Shown here in pieces: positions 19,729 through 31,500 of a DNA stretch of 64,000 nt (the first letter of the stretch is position 1; every line of letters begins with the position of its first letter). The notes beneath the pieces are model-generated. The model was not told the origin of the DNA. It did no database searches and worked only from the letters and a program-made list of their open reading frames with translations. The DNA is taken from the NCBI GenBank assembly GCA_015179045.1, contig WHUZ01000046.1:124001-188000 (forward strand), given 5' to 3'. A program made the position numbers and the translations under genes. This DNA is from Kalaharituber pfeilii (Eukaryota > Ascomycota > Pezizomycetes > Pezizales > Pezizaceae).

Positions 19729-21436
19729 CAGCCGGGACAACAACCACCTCAGGACGAGCGTTTGGCAGCGACTCCACAACTACAACGTCCCCCCAGCGAA
19801 AATAACATAGATGATCTGACTTTTATTCCTAAATACCCAACGCCGCAAATTTCCCCGAGGGGTGAAATTTTGAGGAAACCGTCAGCTCATCACCTCGTTG
19901 CCAATACATCACCCACACCCCCACCGGCGCCAAGCGCCAATAGACAGACTCAGACTGTGGAAAACTACAGATTACGAGCAAAAATGCGGTGGGATACAGT
20001 TGATTGATTCAGACAGAATAACCCCAAATATGCATCCCAAAACGGCCCTAATTATTGGTGCGGAATGAGACGGTAAAGAGGATATAATCGGTATAGGAAC
20101 TAGAAGACCATAGAATCATGAAACGTCAATCTGCATCATGGCCACAGCTCAGGTTGCATATGTTCAGCACACCTAACCACTGTGCATGATGTTTCACTTC
20201 AGCGCTGCATATTCTCCAACACAGACCTCCACCCGACGGCCAATAAGGAAAAGACAAAATGCCGAAGGGCAAAAACAAAGCGAGAGCCGCCCCTCCCTCT
20301 CCGCCACCTCCAAAAGCCCCCCTCCGCCGCCATCACCACCACCGACGTCGGAAGGAGCGACGTTAAGCTGGGACAAATAGTACCGGTCATGGGACGACAT
20401 TCCGGTCCCTGACTGGGAAGAAACGGGTCCAAGACCTGCTCGACTACAGACGCATGATCCCGAATTTATGGGAGAATGTACTGGCTGCACTTTGGGGAGT
20501 CGAGAAGGACACGACCCCAGTCAACGGGTCAATTCTGGCGATACGGTTCTGTGAAGACATGACGTTGAAGGTCTTCTCCGGGGACCCGAAAGACACCAGA
20601 CCGAGCTGGCTTAGCCACGCAGACACACCACCACCGCCGCCACCTCAACCCTTGGGGCTCAGCCCCATCACGTGCATCCAGACAACCCCGGTGGAGGCCA
20701 CCACCGAAGCATGCGGACTTAACTGCTACACCCTGCTATCGGAGACACCCACCCCCAAAACTCCCACCACCCCCACCCCAACAACCCCCGCAGGCAACAC
20801 ACCGGGGACGCCGCCTGTGAATATCCCAAAGAAAAGGAAAGGCAAAGCGGCATCGACTCAAGCGGCGCCCCGTCATCGCACACACCAACAGCATCGGCAT
20901 CAGCCTCCGCGCCCACTCCCTACCCCAGACCCACCCCGGAACCCAAGACCGCCCCCCCTCGACCCCAAAAAGCCAAATCCCTGAGCCGACCATCCACCCG
21001 CGATGCCACCACCCCCAGACCGGGCATTGTAATACATGGAATAGCCCTGAGAAAGGATCTCGAGAAAGTTCAGAGATGGTTGGAAACAGACAACAAAGCC
21101 GTGGGAAAGACAGCAGGGATAAGATGGCTTAGAAGCAAGAAGACACTGCAAGAGGAGGGCAAAAAGACAAGCTCGGTGGTGGTCTACCTAGAGGAAGACA
21201 AGGTAATGGACAGGGTAAGACTCGGAGGAAGATGGCTGAGGGCTTGCCGATACGAGTGGGACAGGTGAAGGAAGGAAAGACGTCCCCCGCATCGACCCAC
21301 CCACAACACCAGAGAAGTCCGTGGGACTCACATGTAATGAGCTAAGTAGTTAGTTTTTATTTTTTCCTTATAAAAACCCTCGCCATAGCCCATAGGGCGG
21401 CACGCGAGTAATGATATATAAAAAAAAAAGAAAAAA
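19729..21436 (+). mobile_element. Nested half-LINE (ORF1-only), tail A, full length
   Basis: It starts CAGCCGGGACAACAACCACC, includes the shared leader, and ends in tail A and an A-rich run. Target duplications GTATCCTCCAGAT are at 19716-19728 and 21437-21449. At 1708 bp it is the longest ORF1-only copy here. ORF1 is broken by frameshifts. Confidence 0.9.
20260..21268 (+). pseudogene. ORF1-like protein remnant of nested half-LINE
   Basis: The ATG at 20260 opens a basic start (MPKGKNKAR) but the frame is lost quickly. A middle segment (20454-20984) keeps a proline-rich linker and KKRKGKAAST. The RRM-like domain is readable at 21026-21268: GIVIHGIALRKDLEKVQRWL, AGIRWLRSKK, SSVVVYLEEDKVMDRVRLGG and RYEWDR. 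At least two frameshifts separate these parts. Confidence 0.65.
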
Positions 21437-21449
21437 GTATCCTCCAGAT

Positions 21450-22032
21450 ACACGACTACCGAACTTGTCTTCTTTCCCTCCTCCCTCAATGTCGTCTTCT
21501 TAATTAGCCATCCGATCCCCGTAATCCTGCCTATGTCTTTGTTGTCTGCTTCCATCCATCTCCGGACATTCCCAAGGTCCTTCCTCAGGGCTATTCCATG
21601 TACTACGATGCCGGATTTGGGGGTGGATGGATGTGTCGGGGGTCTGGCTTTTGTGGTTTGAAGGGTTTTCGGTTTGGGTGTGGGGGTGGGCGTGGGGGCG
21701 AGAGTGGGCTTGGGGGCTGATGGGGTCGTCGCTGTGGTGGCTGAGGTCCCAATTGGTGGTGCGGTGGCAATTTTCTTTGCCTCTACATCATCAAGTGTTC
21801 GCTTGAGGGCGTATGGGATATGCAGTGACGCTGCTTTGCCTTTCCGCTTTCTCGTCTTGGTCGTGGCCTCTTCAGGGGTGGGGGCAGGAGCTGTGCACTC
21901 TGTGACCGGCTCCTCAGAGTGCATAACGTATATTGTACTGAAGCCTAATGCTTCGGACACAGATTCCGCCGGGGGTGTGTGAATGATGGTAGCGGAGCTG
22001 AACCCCAAGGTTTGCATGGAAGTGGGTTCCAC
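21450..22032 (-). pseudogene. ORF1-like RRM protein of the minus-strand half-LINE
   Basis: The minus-strand ORF reads about 195 residues of ORF1: an acidic start, the RKRKGK basic motif, the family motif LDDVEAKKI, a proline/threonine-rich linker (PTPTPKPKTLQ), and an RRM-like domain (GIVVHGIALRKDLGNVRRWM, ITGIGWLIKK, SSVVVYLEDT). The RRM is cut at the nested insertion (target copy 21437-21449); its last part lies at about 19590-19728. The N-terminus is cut by the Copia LTR. It is clearly of the same family as 15949-16890 but diverged. Confidence 0.72.
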
Positions 22033-22065
22033 CAGTGGCGTCTGGATTGTGGTGATGGGGCTGAA

Positions 22066-22277
22066 TCAAGAAGTCACGCTTTCGAGCGGAGAGAATTGAT
22101 TAATTAATTACAAAAGAAGTCTCCAGTATGCACAGGACCCGTGACTTATATGTCCTTCACAGCGACCTTCACAATTGCCACAGTAAAAACTTTTCAAACG
22201 CCACAGTGAACCATCAGTCAAACCGCCGGCCTATAATTCCTCCGTGTCGGTGCTAGGATTACACCGTCGGTTCAACA
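22066..22277 (-). repeat. 3' LTR of the Copia element
   Basis: The minus-strand sequence starts TGTTGAACC and ends CTTCTTGA. Nearly identical to 35327-35538. Confidence 0.9.
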
Positions 22278-22288
22278 CCCCCTCTTAA
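22278..22288 (-). other. Copia polypurine tract
   Basis: Minus strand TTAAGAGGGGG directly abuts the TGTTG start of the 3' LTR. Confidence 0.8.
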
Positions 22289-22773
22289 TCTAGCACCCAT
22301 TGAAAGTCAATGTCGGAACATTACATCCGTTGCCACCTGTTGCTATTATTATTGTTCTCTGTTATTTGTCGTTCCACTCATGCATTTAACCTCGCTATTG
22401 GATTATGTATGAATACGCCACAACGCCAGCTTTTATGTGGCTTACGCCACGGCGTTCTCTTTGCAAGCCACGCATCCCGTGCCTTTCTCACCTTTCCTGA
22501 TATGATATCTTCCCTGATAATTTCCTATTCAGTCATGGTTCACAAGTCACGTTATGCTATGCTTTCTCATGTATATAAACCTGCTGTTCTTGCGACTCTA
22601 CGTTCAATAGACTTAACGGTATCTCTATACTTCTATAGCCCTCACCGTGACAAAGCAGCCCTCGCAGACCCTCCCGCTCGTATAGTCAATACCCACTATT
22701 GCCAGCCACGGTCCACCAGTCCACATGAACGCTCCCAACATTATATTTCCTTCCAGATCTTGGTCCCATTTTT

Positions 22774-23279
22774 TCAATATTTCCTCCCAATCATCATTCC
22801 TAGGTACTCTTTGAACTTCGTAAACTTCTGTCCTGTTAATACCTTGGTTAGTCCATCAGCTGGATTCTCCTTCCCTGATATCCACGAAACAAGAAGCTCT
22901 CCATTCTCCATACATTCCCTGACGAAGTGATGGCGCCGCCTGATGTGCTTAGTCCGCTGGTGGAATTCCGGGTTGTCTGACAGTTTGCAGGCCCCGGTAC
23001 TGTCTGAAAACACATGTGGGACAAATGTGTCTCTGCTGTCTAGGTCCTTCAATATTTTTCCCCACCATAAGGCCTCTTGTGCAGCCTCCCCCAGAGCTAT
23101 ATATTCCGCTTCAGTAGAGGAAAGGGTCACCACATCCTGCTTTCTACTCTGCCATCCCAGGGGTGCATCTCCCATCATTACCAGAATACCCGTGGTTGCT
23201 TTTTCCTCCAATTGTTCCTCACCCGCATCGGTTATTATTCTGAGATCTTGTCCGAGTCCCTTACCTAACTCTATCCCTT
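22774..23279 (-). pseudogene. Copia RNase H region
   Basis: The minus-strand ORF shows the Copia RNase H hallmarks: GWQSRKQDVVTLSSTEAEY with its acidic cluster, HVFSDSTGACKL, RTKHIRRRHHFVRE and ENPADGLTKVL near the end. It degrades the RNA strand during reverse transcription. The ORF is cut off from the reverse transcriptase by the tail-only insertion at 23280-23344. About 495 bp without features lie between its stop and the polypurine tract. Confidence 0.82.
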
Positions 23280-23344
23280 TTTTTTTTTTTTTTTTTTTTT
23301 TTTAATCACATAACCCCGCTTGTAGCACTTGGCCATGGCAGGGT
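23280..23344 (-). mobile_element. Tail-only LINE insertion, type B (65 bp)
   Basis: Poly-T and reversed tail B inside Copia pol; target duplications TAACTCTATCCCTT at 23266-23279 and 23345-23358. Confidence 0.92.
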
Positions 23345-24280
23345 TAACTCTATCCCTTCATTTGCGGTCCCAAGAAGGTAAGCTGCCACCCATCTTGCTG
23401 CTTGCAGATCTGATTCTGATGGTGATGCTGTTCTCCTAGATAACCTACTGACTGCATACCTGATGTCAGGGCGGCACATGCGAGCTATGAAGAGTAGTGC
23501 CCCTATAAGAGACTGAAAGGGTTTTGGATTCGGCAGAGGTGTCCCATTCATTTCTAGGTCCTGGTATGGGTGAGGTGCATGCTGAATGATTCCATATTGC
23601 TGGCAAACCTCTCGGATCACTGTTGCCATTGAAAGCATGACTGTTTCTGAGCTCCAGCTAAGGTGCACTCCAAGGAATAGACTGGGCTTGCCTTTCCGTT
23701 CGACTGTAACATATGTTGATAGGTGTTTGACGAGCTGTTCACATTGGTCTTGCGAGGCAAACGTTCCGAGCAGGTCATCCACATGGACAGTTATGACGAT
23801 TGTGTTACTGAAGTATAGGCCTAAATCATCCTTGCATTGGAAGAGCCCAGCTGAAAGTAGTAAGTCATGGAGGACAGTATTCCAATTCCGTGCCGCTTGC
23901 TTTAATCCGTAGAGTACTTTCTTGAGTCTTCAGGCTCGAGTACCAGTAAAATGTGAGTCTTTAATATAGAGTTCTTCAGTAACTGGTGAATTCAGGTATG
24001 CAGCTTCTATATCAAATTGCTCAACTACCCAGTTTCTCTGTATAGCTTGGTGAAGTGTGAGTCGCCAGGATTCGGCCCTGCAGACTGGTGCAAATGTCTC
24101 GTGGTAATCGATTCCAGGTCGTTGAGTAAATCCTCTGGCTGTAAGCCTTGCTTTATACCTCTTGGGGTTTGTGGAATCTAGCTCTGACTTGATTTGGAGT
24201 ACTACCTTTGTATCTACTATTGTGGCTCCTGCTGGTACCTGGTCTACTCACTCAAAAACTTAGTATTTCTCTAGCTGCTT
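23345..24280 (-). pseudogene. Copia reverse transcriptase, broken
   Basis: In minus-strand translation the region holds typical Copia RT blocks: KARLTARGFTQRPGIDY, PVCRAESWRL, QFDIEAAYLNSP, VLYGLKQAARNW and the catalytic VHVDD box (23770-23785), then SLIGALLFIARMCRPDI. In-frame stops occur near 24260-24285 just after the integrase ORF and near 23930 in the stretch before LKKVLYGLKQ. It is not expressible as one protein. Confidence 0.78.
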
Positions 24281-24286
24281 AAGCTC

Positions 24287-25600
24287 TCACTGAGGTGCGT
24301 CCTGCCAGTGATTTGCCTCTGGACTCTGTAGTGCCTCTTGAATAGTCAGACACGCTTCTGTTACATAGGTGGAGGGGTCCGAGGGGTCAAATCGTTTGAT
24401 TGGTTTTGGGACTCTGGTCGGCCTTTCATCACTTATAGATTTTGACGCTTGGAACTCTTGTTGTAGCTGGAATTCTGCTGCTCGTTGTCTTGCTGCTTCT
24501 GGGAAGGTATCACCATACTTTTGCCACCAAGGTTCTGATTGCTCTGGCAAATTCATAGGTTGGCTTGATGATGCTGGTAGTGGTAGTCTCAACTGAGTCA
24601 CCGGTTTCGCCGTACTTCTCGCTACCCCGGTTGTTGATTCTTGAGAGACCCGCTTTGCTGGTGTTTGAGGGAACTGACCTGGCATAGTTGCCGAATCGAC
24701 AGGTATTTGGACTGGTTTGGATACTGAAAGTTCGATTGAAGGGTCTATTAGAGATGTTACTTGTGATTCTTTTGGGGGTTTAGGATTCTTAGCCAGAGTA
24801 ACTCGTCTATCTAGTAAAATGACTTTGTATACTCCATATGTTGGTGTAAATCCTACTATCCGTGCCACTATTGCCTTATCACCTAGTTTGTTGTCTATGT
24901 ATGTATGGGCGAACACTTTCTCTCCAAACGGTCTGAACTGCTGTCTTTGTGCCTGAATATTGATACCAGGTACTGCGACCTCAAGTGGCGACTTGCCTTT
25001 CAATGACCGGTGTAGAATTCTATTCTTGACAAAAACTGAGTACTCCAAAGCTAGATTCCATGTATTCTTAGGCATTCCACTCCCATGCAAATTGGTCCTA
25101 ACTAAGTCCATAAGTGTTCTGTTCAGTCTTTCAGCTACAGCGTTTGTCTCACTGTGATAGGGAACTGTGGGGTGGCTGATAATGCCTTGCTGTTCAAGCC
25201 ATTGAAGGAAAGTTTTCGACTTGAACTCTCCTCCATGATCTGTCCTCAAGGCCCTTATTGGTTTCCCAGTCATGATAGTGAATTGTTGAATCATCAACTG
25301 AAGTGTTTCAGCAGCAACTCCTTTGTTTGGAATCGATTTGGCGATGCACAGCCGAGAATAATCATCAATAAGGGTGACAAAGTACCGACAGTTATTGAGG
25401 CTCTGAATTGGAAGTAGTCCACAAACATCTGAATGAATAAGTTCACCTATAGATGTCGTTCTGATTGACTCCTGGGCAGGGGATGGAGGCTTGCTCATCT
25501 TTCCTTTCATGCAGGCTTCGCATTGTAGTTGGAGAGATGATGGAGCTTCTTAAATGTTCTTGAAAGCGGATAGGGGGAGATGGCCGTACCTTTCATACCA
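24287..25600 (-). pseudogene. Copia integrase
   Basis: The 407-residue ORF 25510-24287 carries the DDE core: HSDVCG (first Asp), LRTDHGGEFKS (second Asp) and NAVAERLNRTL (Glu). The C-terminal part continues into a Pro/Ser-rich spacer before the RT. The HHCC zinc-binding region lies just upstream (CEACMKGK) but an in-frame TAA near 25548 separates it from the protease region. All three catalytic residues are kept, so the lesions are elsewhere in pol. Confidence 0.82.
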
Positions 25601-25605
25601 TTCAC

Positions 25606-26194
25606 TCATACTTGCATGTGCTTCTTCTCGAACATGTATAGATTTCCTTCCTTTTTAAGCTTGCATTCTATGCCTTTAAGAAATATTTTCCTGCCAGTTT
25701 TTCCTATGTGCATTTCTGCCCCGTCGTTTTCAAGTACCCCTAAGCTCACAAGTCTCCGTGATAACTCTGGCACAACAAGCACGTTATTTAGCCAAAGTCC
25801 GGCCACTGATACTGTCCCAATATGAGATGAGCACATCCTAGTTCCTGCTGAGCTTTTAATAGGCTCTATATGACGTTGCGCATCAATAAGGTCTTCTAGG
25901 TAGGGCGTCATATGTTGAGAACATGCTGAATTGAGAGCCCATGCAGCTTCGGAGGTGGTAGTTACAGTAGTACTGGCTTCGGTATTAAAGGCAAAGTTGA
26001 GCCATTCTGTAGTGTTCGTTTCAGTACTAGTTGATTCAGTTGTATTTGCTTGCTTGGAAGTTCGGTTTTGCTCTCTCTTCTTGGTTCGACACTCTGATTC
26101 GGTATGCGATGTGCCTGGGAAGCCTCGAGCCTTACAAAATCCACATGGTATCCTGGTGTCACGGCTTGGCGTGCCATGGCGGCAGAGGGAAGCT
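25606..26194 (-). pseudogene. Copia zinc knuckle, protease and GAG-pre-integrase region
   Basis: Reading the minus strand from the LINE junction, a CCHC-like knuckle (CGFCKARGFPGTSHTESEC) is followed by a spacer and the protease site WALNSACSQHMTP near 25920. The family has DSG or DSA at this place; an Asn (AAT) stands where the catalytic Asp is expected. A GAG-pre-integrase-like stretch follows (VPELSRRLVSLGVLENDG). The protease is predicted inactive. Confidence 0.7.
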
Positions 26195-26338
26195 GATTAC
26201 TAGTACTTTTTTTTTTTTTTTTTTTTTTTTTTATCATTACTCGCGTGCCGCCCTGGGGGCTATGGCGAGATTAGTTACATGAGATTAGATACATATGAAG
26301 GTAGAAGAAAAGGAATAAGAAAAGATCCTGTATGTTTC

Positions 26339-27062
26339 CTATGCCCCCACCCACTCCAAGATGTCTCTTAGTGGGTCTGTGTCCTTGCTCTTCGGAGGAG
26401 TGGCCAAGTCTTGCATGCCCCCTGGCCACTTTCGTTTCCATGTCTTGCACCTAGTGAGCACATGTTCAGTAGTCTCCTCCTCCTCCCCACACCATCGACA
26501 TTCTGGGCTGTCTGCTTTCCCGATTTCGTACTGCCATTTCCGTAGTAACTTGCCGCCCAGTATTCCTGCTAGTGTGGCTATGTGTCGACTTCCAAGTCTT
26601 GTCAAGGGACGGTAGCTGAGCCCTAGCCGGTTTCTCTCTGTGGCGCGCTGATGTCTCGAGGTTTGTCGTATCCCATCTTCTGTTATGGTTTCATCTTGGT
26701 AGGGGAGGCATGTGCCTATTTCCGCAGCTGTGTCTGCCTCGGTGTTCCCTTTGACTCCTATATATGGGACTTGACCCACATCACTGCAACGTCACAGTCA
26801 CCTCGGTCTGTTCTCGCTTTCCAGGCGTCTCTAACCAGTTTTGCCGGTCCTTTGTGGGTGGGCTCTCCCTGAGCGATCTTTAGGAGCTTGGATATCGATA
26901 CCTTAGAGTCGGTTATGATTAGGAGTTTCCCAGCTTGATTGCGTAATGCTTCGCTCATGGCAATGAGTTCTGCATCATTGATAGCAGTCTGTTCCCCTAG
27001 GTATGTAGAAGTAGAGGTATCTTTTGCGTAGGTGCCTGGGCCTGTCTTGTAATCTATCCTGC
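26339..27062 (-). pseudogene. LINE-A ORF2, RNase H and CCHC end
   Basis: Minus-strand translation continues RNase H after the insertion at 27076: GSRIDYKTGPGTY, NDAELIAMSEAL, LLIITDSKVSISKL, VAVMWVKSHI and GNTEADTAAEIG. The protein ends with the LINE zinc motif CRWCGEEEETTEHVLTRC and LEWVGA. The stop is followed by about 130 bp of 3' untranslated sequence with tail A. Confidence 0.85.
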
Positions 27063-27075
27063 TCCCATCAGTGTA

Positions 27076-28710
27076 TCCCCGGTCCTTTTCTTGGTAGGAG
27101 TCGCCCCCCTAGCGGAGAAAGCCGACAGACGACACTTCACACGATCATACGTAGACGACTTCCACAGCGTCATCTCCAACCGATCGATGAAGCAGCTCCG
27201 AAAAGACATAGACACCCACCGCAGAACGCTAGCCCAAGAAGCCATGGAGGAAGGGTTCGAGCTAGACCCCCGGAAATCCGAAACCCTGATAATCGGCACC
27301 GAGGGGGGAAAGCTACCGCCTGGTAGGACTAACAGTGGATTGGGAGCTCAAATTCGGCGAACACTTCGAGAAAAGACTGCACTTGGGGAAGGCAGCGTGG
27401 GGGGTCGCTCAAAGACTCACCAGGATACCGCCGAGCAAGCGACGACAACTCTACACAAGCATAGCAAGAAACATAGCCACCTACGGTTGCTGGGCATGGC
27501 AGTCCTACGCGAATGGGGCTCCGAAGGAGACGAAACTCAGACAACTGGAGAAATGGCAATACACGGTGGCCAGGGACATCACTGGCGCTCCGTGGGGGAC
27601 CAGGAGGGACATAGTGGAAGGAATAGCCAACCTAGAATCGGTAGAGACCTTCACCCACGGGGAGAAAGAACGCGTGGAGGCTCGGTCCCTGAGGTTCCCC
27701 GACGAACCGCTACTAGACCCGACACCGGACACTACGTACCTAAGAGGCGACCTTTCACACCGAGACCCCCTTCCGATACACGTCTTCCCCTTCCAACCCA
27801 GCGACACAAGCAAGGAAAAATGGGAGGAGATCATCGCAAAAGAGGAGGATGAGGGCTGGAAGAGCGTCTACACCGACGGGAGCCGAGTAGACAACCAAAC
27901 GGGAGCGGGAACCTACTGCCGAGGCCAAAACGGCTACATATACCTGGGAAGAAAATGTACGGTAAACGACGGGGAGATGATCGCTATCAGCCAGGCACTC
28001 GACCAAGAAGGAGAACTAATGGTCATCACCGACTCACGCACCGCCATCTCCAGACTCCAGAAGATAGCCAACGGCGACCCAAACGTAGAAGGCACATCCA
28101 TGGAAGTCAGAAGACAGTGGGAGCAACGCGTCAATCGGGGAGACCAAGACATCGCCGTGCTATGGGTCAAGGGACACAAAGGGGTAGAAGGAAACACCAG
28201 GGCGGACAAGGCGGCCAAGATAGGCACGGCAATACAATACGAGGACGACACCGTCACAGAAGCGGGAATAAGACAGGAAGCTAAAAGCCTCAGGGCCGAA
28301 GAACGGAATCGCCTCCACCTTTCCTACCGACCCCTCCAAAGCATAGACAACCGCAGGAGAATCGCAACCCTGGCCGGAATCCTAGGAAACAAGGGGCTCA
28401 AAGAGTGGAGATACACCATAGGAAAGGCTGACTCTCCAGAGTGCAGATGGTGCGGGAGAGCCCCTGAGTACCTAACACACATAACCAACGACTGTCAGAC
28501 ATGGAAGAAAAAGATAAAAGACGGAGCGAATGGACTAAGGCACCCGGACAAAGACACCAACTTGGCGGAAATCTTGGAATGGGCAGGGGAGGAGTAGGAC
28601 TTTTTTACCTTTCTTATATTTTCTCTACTAGTCTATAGTTATGTACCTAAACATCGCCATAGCCCTTAGGGCGGCATGCGATCAATGAAATAAAAAAAAA
28701 AAAAAAAAAA
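27076..28710 (+). mobile_element. LINE-A fragment, plus strand, 5'-truncated
   Basis: It covers the end of the RT, RNase H, the CCHC motif and tail A with poly(A). Target duplications TCCCATCAGTGTA at 27063-27075 and 28711-28723 fall in the RNase H of the host LINE. Its coding region is nearly intact, suggesting recent insertion. Confidence 0.93.
27091..28597 (+). pseudogene. LINE-A ORF2 C-terminal half (RT end, RNase H, CCHC)
   Basis: The first frame (27091 to about 27335) carries the RT YVDD box (FTRSYVDDFHSVIS) and LDPRKSETLIIG. A frameshift near 27310-27340 moves reading to the 27335-28597 frame, 420 residues long: thumb-like region (LGKAAWGVAQRLTRI, WGTRRDIVEGIANLES), RNase H (SVYTDGSRVDNQTGAGTYC, VITDSRTAISRL, VLWVKGHKGVEGNTRADKAA) and CRWCGRAPEYLTHITNDC before the end at LEWAGEE. 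Only one lesion is visible, so the copy is young. Confidence 0.87.
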
Positions 28711-28723
28711 TCCCATCAGTGTA

Positions 28724-29332
28724 GACGGAGTTCCACCCTTCATCCTCGGCATTGGCTATGGCATTCTCGAACTCGAGCTTGTCTGCGTCCGCAGGTAGCG
28801 CTGGTAGGATGGCTAGTGGTAGGGGGTTGTTCTGTGAGAGAGACCCCCGTAGGTACCTGCACTCATTATCCCTGTTTTGGATTATCTCATCGTGGAACCG
28901 TAGGGCCCTGGCTTCTACCCTCTGGCGTTCTCCTTCTAGGAATGTTTGGGCTGATTCTAGGTTGGCTATTCCTTCGACTACGTCTCGCCTGGTACCCCAC
29001 GGGGCTGCAGTAATCTTCTGTGCTACTGTGTATTGCCATTTTTCTATGTCTTTGATCTTGGTTGCTGGTGGAGACTGTCTTGAGTAGTCCTGCCATGCCC
29101 AGCATCCCCATGTGGCGATTGTGCGTGCGATGCTTGTATATATCTGTCGTTTCTTGGCTGGTGTGAGGCGAGTTAGTCTCGATGCCACTCCCCATGCTGC
29201 CTTCCCGAGAAGTAGTCTCTTCTTATGATGTCGAGTAAATTTTAGCTCCCAATTTACCGTCAATCCGGGTAGCCTATAGTCAGGGCCTTTTACCCCAATT
29301 ATTAGTGTCTCGGACTTGTTTGGGTCAATTTC
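28724..29332 (-). pseudogene. LINE-A ORF2, region between RT and RNase H
   Basis: Minus-strand reading: LTVNWELKFTRHHKKRLLLG, AAWGVASRLTRL, TIATWGCWAWQDY, WGTRRDVVEGIANLES and NSVYTDG, where the host RNase H is interrupted by the plus-strand LINE. Open throughout. Confidence 0.85.
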
Positions 29333-29925
29333 TTTTTTTTTTTTTTTTTTTTTTTAAAATCACATAACCCCGCTTACAGCGCCAAGCATGGCAGGGTCCC
29401 TGGGCAAGCCCTCGAAGCCCGGAGACAGGCTTAACAACAAAGAACTTTCTATCTACTTCTACCACCTGATTCCAGAAACCTCGGGACGGACCTTCCGGTT
29501 TCTGCTTCAAGGAGGCCCCACTATATATCCCCCCCTCTCCCCCCTCTCCTCTTCCCCACACTTTCGCCCCCCGGCAAGCAAACTTCCCCGACGGCAAATT
29601 TCGCAGTTTCCTCCACACCTTCGCAACCTGCGAATTTTTCCTGACCCGGGTCGGTAAATCGCGCGGCGCACTAAAACCCTCCACACCTTCGCAAACCGGC
29701 CCGAAAATTATCGCACGGCGCGCTCCTAAAACTTGATCCCGGAAAAGAACCTTTCCAACTCATCCCACTCATCCCCATTCTCTGCCGTCCTTTTCCAGTT
29801 CTTTTCCACATCCCCCCATCCTCTGAAGCCTTCTGGGCGAAACCTCTGCTGACTGCACTGGAAGGCTAGGTGCGCCCCCGTCTGTGCCTCCCCGCAGCCG
29901 CACTTCTCCGATTCCGCCGCTCCCA
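29333..29925 (-). mobile_element. LINE-B fragment with tail B, minus strand
   Basis: Poly-T and reversed tail B at the low-coordinate end; target duplications TTTGGGTCAATTTC at 29319-29332 and 29926-29939. It carries the C-terminus of a different LINE ORF2 plus about 390 bp of 3' untranslated sequence, and so links tail B to a second LINE family. Confidence 0.9.
29726..29925 (-). pseudogene. C-terminus of LINE-B ORF2
   Basis: The minus-strand reading shows CGCGEAQTGAHLAFQC, the C-terminal zinc motif of Tad/I-type LINE ORF2 proteins, unlike the CRWCGE...C of LINE-A. It ends ELERFFSGIKF. Only about 65 codons remain. Confidence 0.8.
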
Positions 29926-29939
29926 TTTGGGTCAATTTC

Positions 29940-30480
29940 GAATCCATGCTCTGCTGCTGTTTCGGTGATTTTTGCCCTGTGTATCTTTATGGCTTGTCGG
30001 AGTTTTAGGAGTGACGGATGTGAGATTACACTGTGGAAATCATCGACATATGACCTGGTGAAGTTGTGTTGGTCTACCTTCTCTGCCACAGGTGCTACAC
30101 CTATCAGGAATAGTACCGGGGATAGTGGAGATCCTTGCGGTGTACCATCTGTCATCCTCTCTGTAGCTCTCCTTTTGCCATCCCGTGTCATGTTGTAGTT
30201 GGTCGGCATCATAAAAGTTTCTACAAAGCTCGCTAGGTTATGGTCTGTTTGTCTTATTCGAGCAACCACCTTATCCTTTCGAAGAAAGTTAAAAGCTGAC
30301 TTAATATCGTCTCCCACTAGGGCTACCCATTCTTTCTTCTGTAGCCTCTTCTCTGTCTCCTTCCGCACTTGTCGCTGTAGATCCTCTGCACCTCGATGGC
30401 GTCTTCCTCCAAGCTGAGTGTCTCTGAAAAGGTCGTCTTTTCTTTGTAGCAGATCTGCGATGACTTTTTGACCTAGCTTC
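29940..30480 (-). pseudogene. LINE-A ORF2, central reverse transcriptase
   Basis: Minus-strand reading from the insertion at 30481: VALVGDDIKSAFNFLRKD (motif A, with the catalytic Asp), MTDGTPQGSPLSPVLF (motif B) and SYVDDFHSVIS (motif C). Open. It continues into 28724-29332 once the LINE-B fragment is set aside. Confidence 0.87.
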
Positions 30481-30602
30481 TTTTTTTTTTTTTTTTTTAT
30501 ATCAGTACTCGCGTGCCGCCCTATGGGCTATGGCGAGGTCTAGTTACATCAAAACAAAGTACAAGTACGGAACAATAGAAGTAAATCCCCCGGGGGCCGG
30601 GG

Positions 30603-31500
30603 CTAACCCCTCGCCCATTCCAAAATTCCTATCACTCCCCGAAGGCCCTCCCCTTCATCTTGGTCACCCAAGGGCCTGCACAATCCATCCTCACCCCTTG
30701 GGCATCTCTGCTTCCAGACTCTACATTGAGACAATATGTGAATGGTCGTTTCTTCAGCCTCGCCGCACCACCGGCATTCCGGGCTGTCAGCTGTGCCGAC
30801 CTTGAATTTCCAGCGCCGGAGGCCCTTGCCTCCAAGGATGCCAGCTAGCGTTGCGACCCTATTGCCTAGTCTGCGTAGTGGCCTATATGACATATGCAGT
30901 CTGTTCCTTTCGGCCGCTCTCCTTGCTTTGGCCTCTTGTTTCATCCCGTCCTCCGTGACAATCTCGTTTTGATATGGCAGCTGTGTACCAGCCTTGGCTG
31001 CTCGATCTGCTTCGGTGTTGCCTGGGGTTCCTTTATGACCTTTGACCCACATTACCGCTATGTCAAGGTCCCCCTTTCGTTTCTCCGGTCCCAAGCCTCC
31101 CTTACTCGCTGTGCTGGCCCTTTGTGTGTTGGTTCCCCTTCGGCGATCCTTTGTAGCTTGGTTATTGCAGTCTGGGAGTCTGTGATGATCAGTAGTTCAG
31201 TGAATCGGCTTGAAAGGGCATCCTCCATGGCAATCAATTCCGCGTCATTTACTGTACTGAGAACTCCCAGATATGTGGAAGTCCGTTTCTGGGTGTGCTG
31301 GGAGAACGAGCCTGCCCCAGTAGAGTCACCTATTCGGCTCCCATCTGTATAGACGCTGACCCAGCCTTGGTCTTCTGCTTTGGCAATAGCTGCCATCCAT
31401 TCTTCAGCTGAGGTATCGGCTGGGAGTGTGAGAAATGTAGCTAATGGAAGAGGTCTTCTATGATGTAGCGATCCCCTGAGGTATGTGGTGTCCAGTACCA
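30603..31500 (-). pseudogene. LINE-A RNase H and CCHC fragment in the composite element
   Basis: Two overlapping minus-strand frames (31585-31058 and 31094-30603) read RNase H: WVSVYTDGSRIGDSTGAGSF, VNDAELIAMEDAL, LLIITDSQTAITKL, DIAVMWVKGHKGTPGNTEAD, and the CCHC motif CRWCGEAEETTIHILSQC. A frameshift lies near 31060-31090. The fragment begins at TTYLRGSL near 31500, the fusion point with the unique part. Confidence 0.83.

Larger units (their letters stand above)
19465..22065 (-). mobile_element. Half-LINE, tail A, minus strand, with nested element; 5' end missing
   Basis: Poly-T at 19465-19485 and reversed tail A mark the 3' end. The body resumes at 21437 after a nested plus-strand half-LINE and carries ORF1 sequence to 22032. 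At 22066 it meets the Copia LTR, so the leader is lost. In copy 2 the site is empty (CAAACAAGGACTTCAAAAG at 46538-46556). Confidence 0.8.

Noticed and set aside
22066..22277. 22066-22277 and 35327-35538 as two independent solo LTRs
   Set aside because: The polypurine tract, primer site, gag and pol remnants between them are in the right order and orientation for one element once nested insertions are set aside.
22310..22930. 206-codon plus-strand ORF
   Set aside because: Antisense to the Copia RNase H end and 3' region; no recognisable domain and the minus strand is clearly the coding one.
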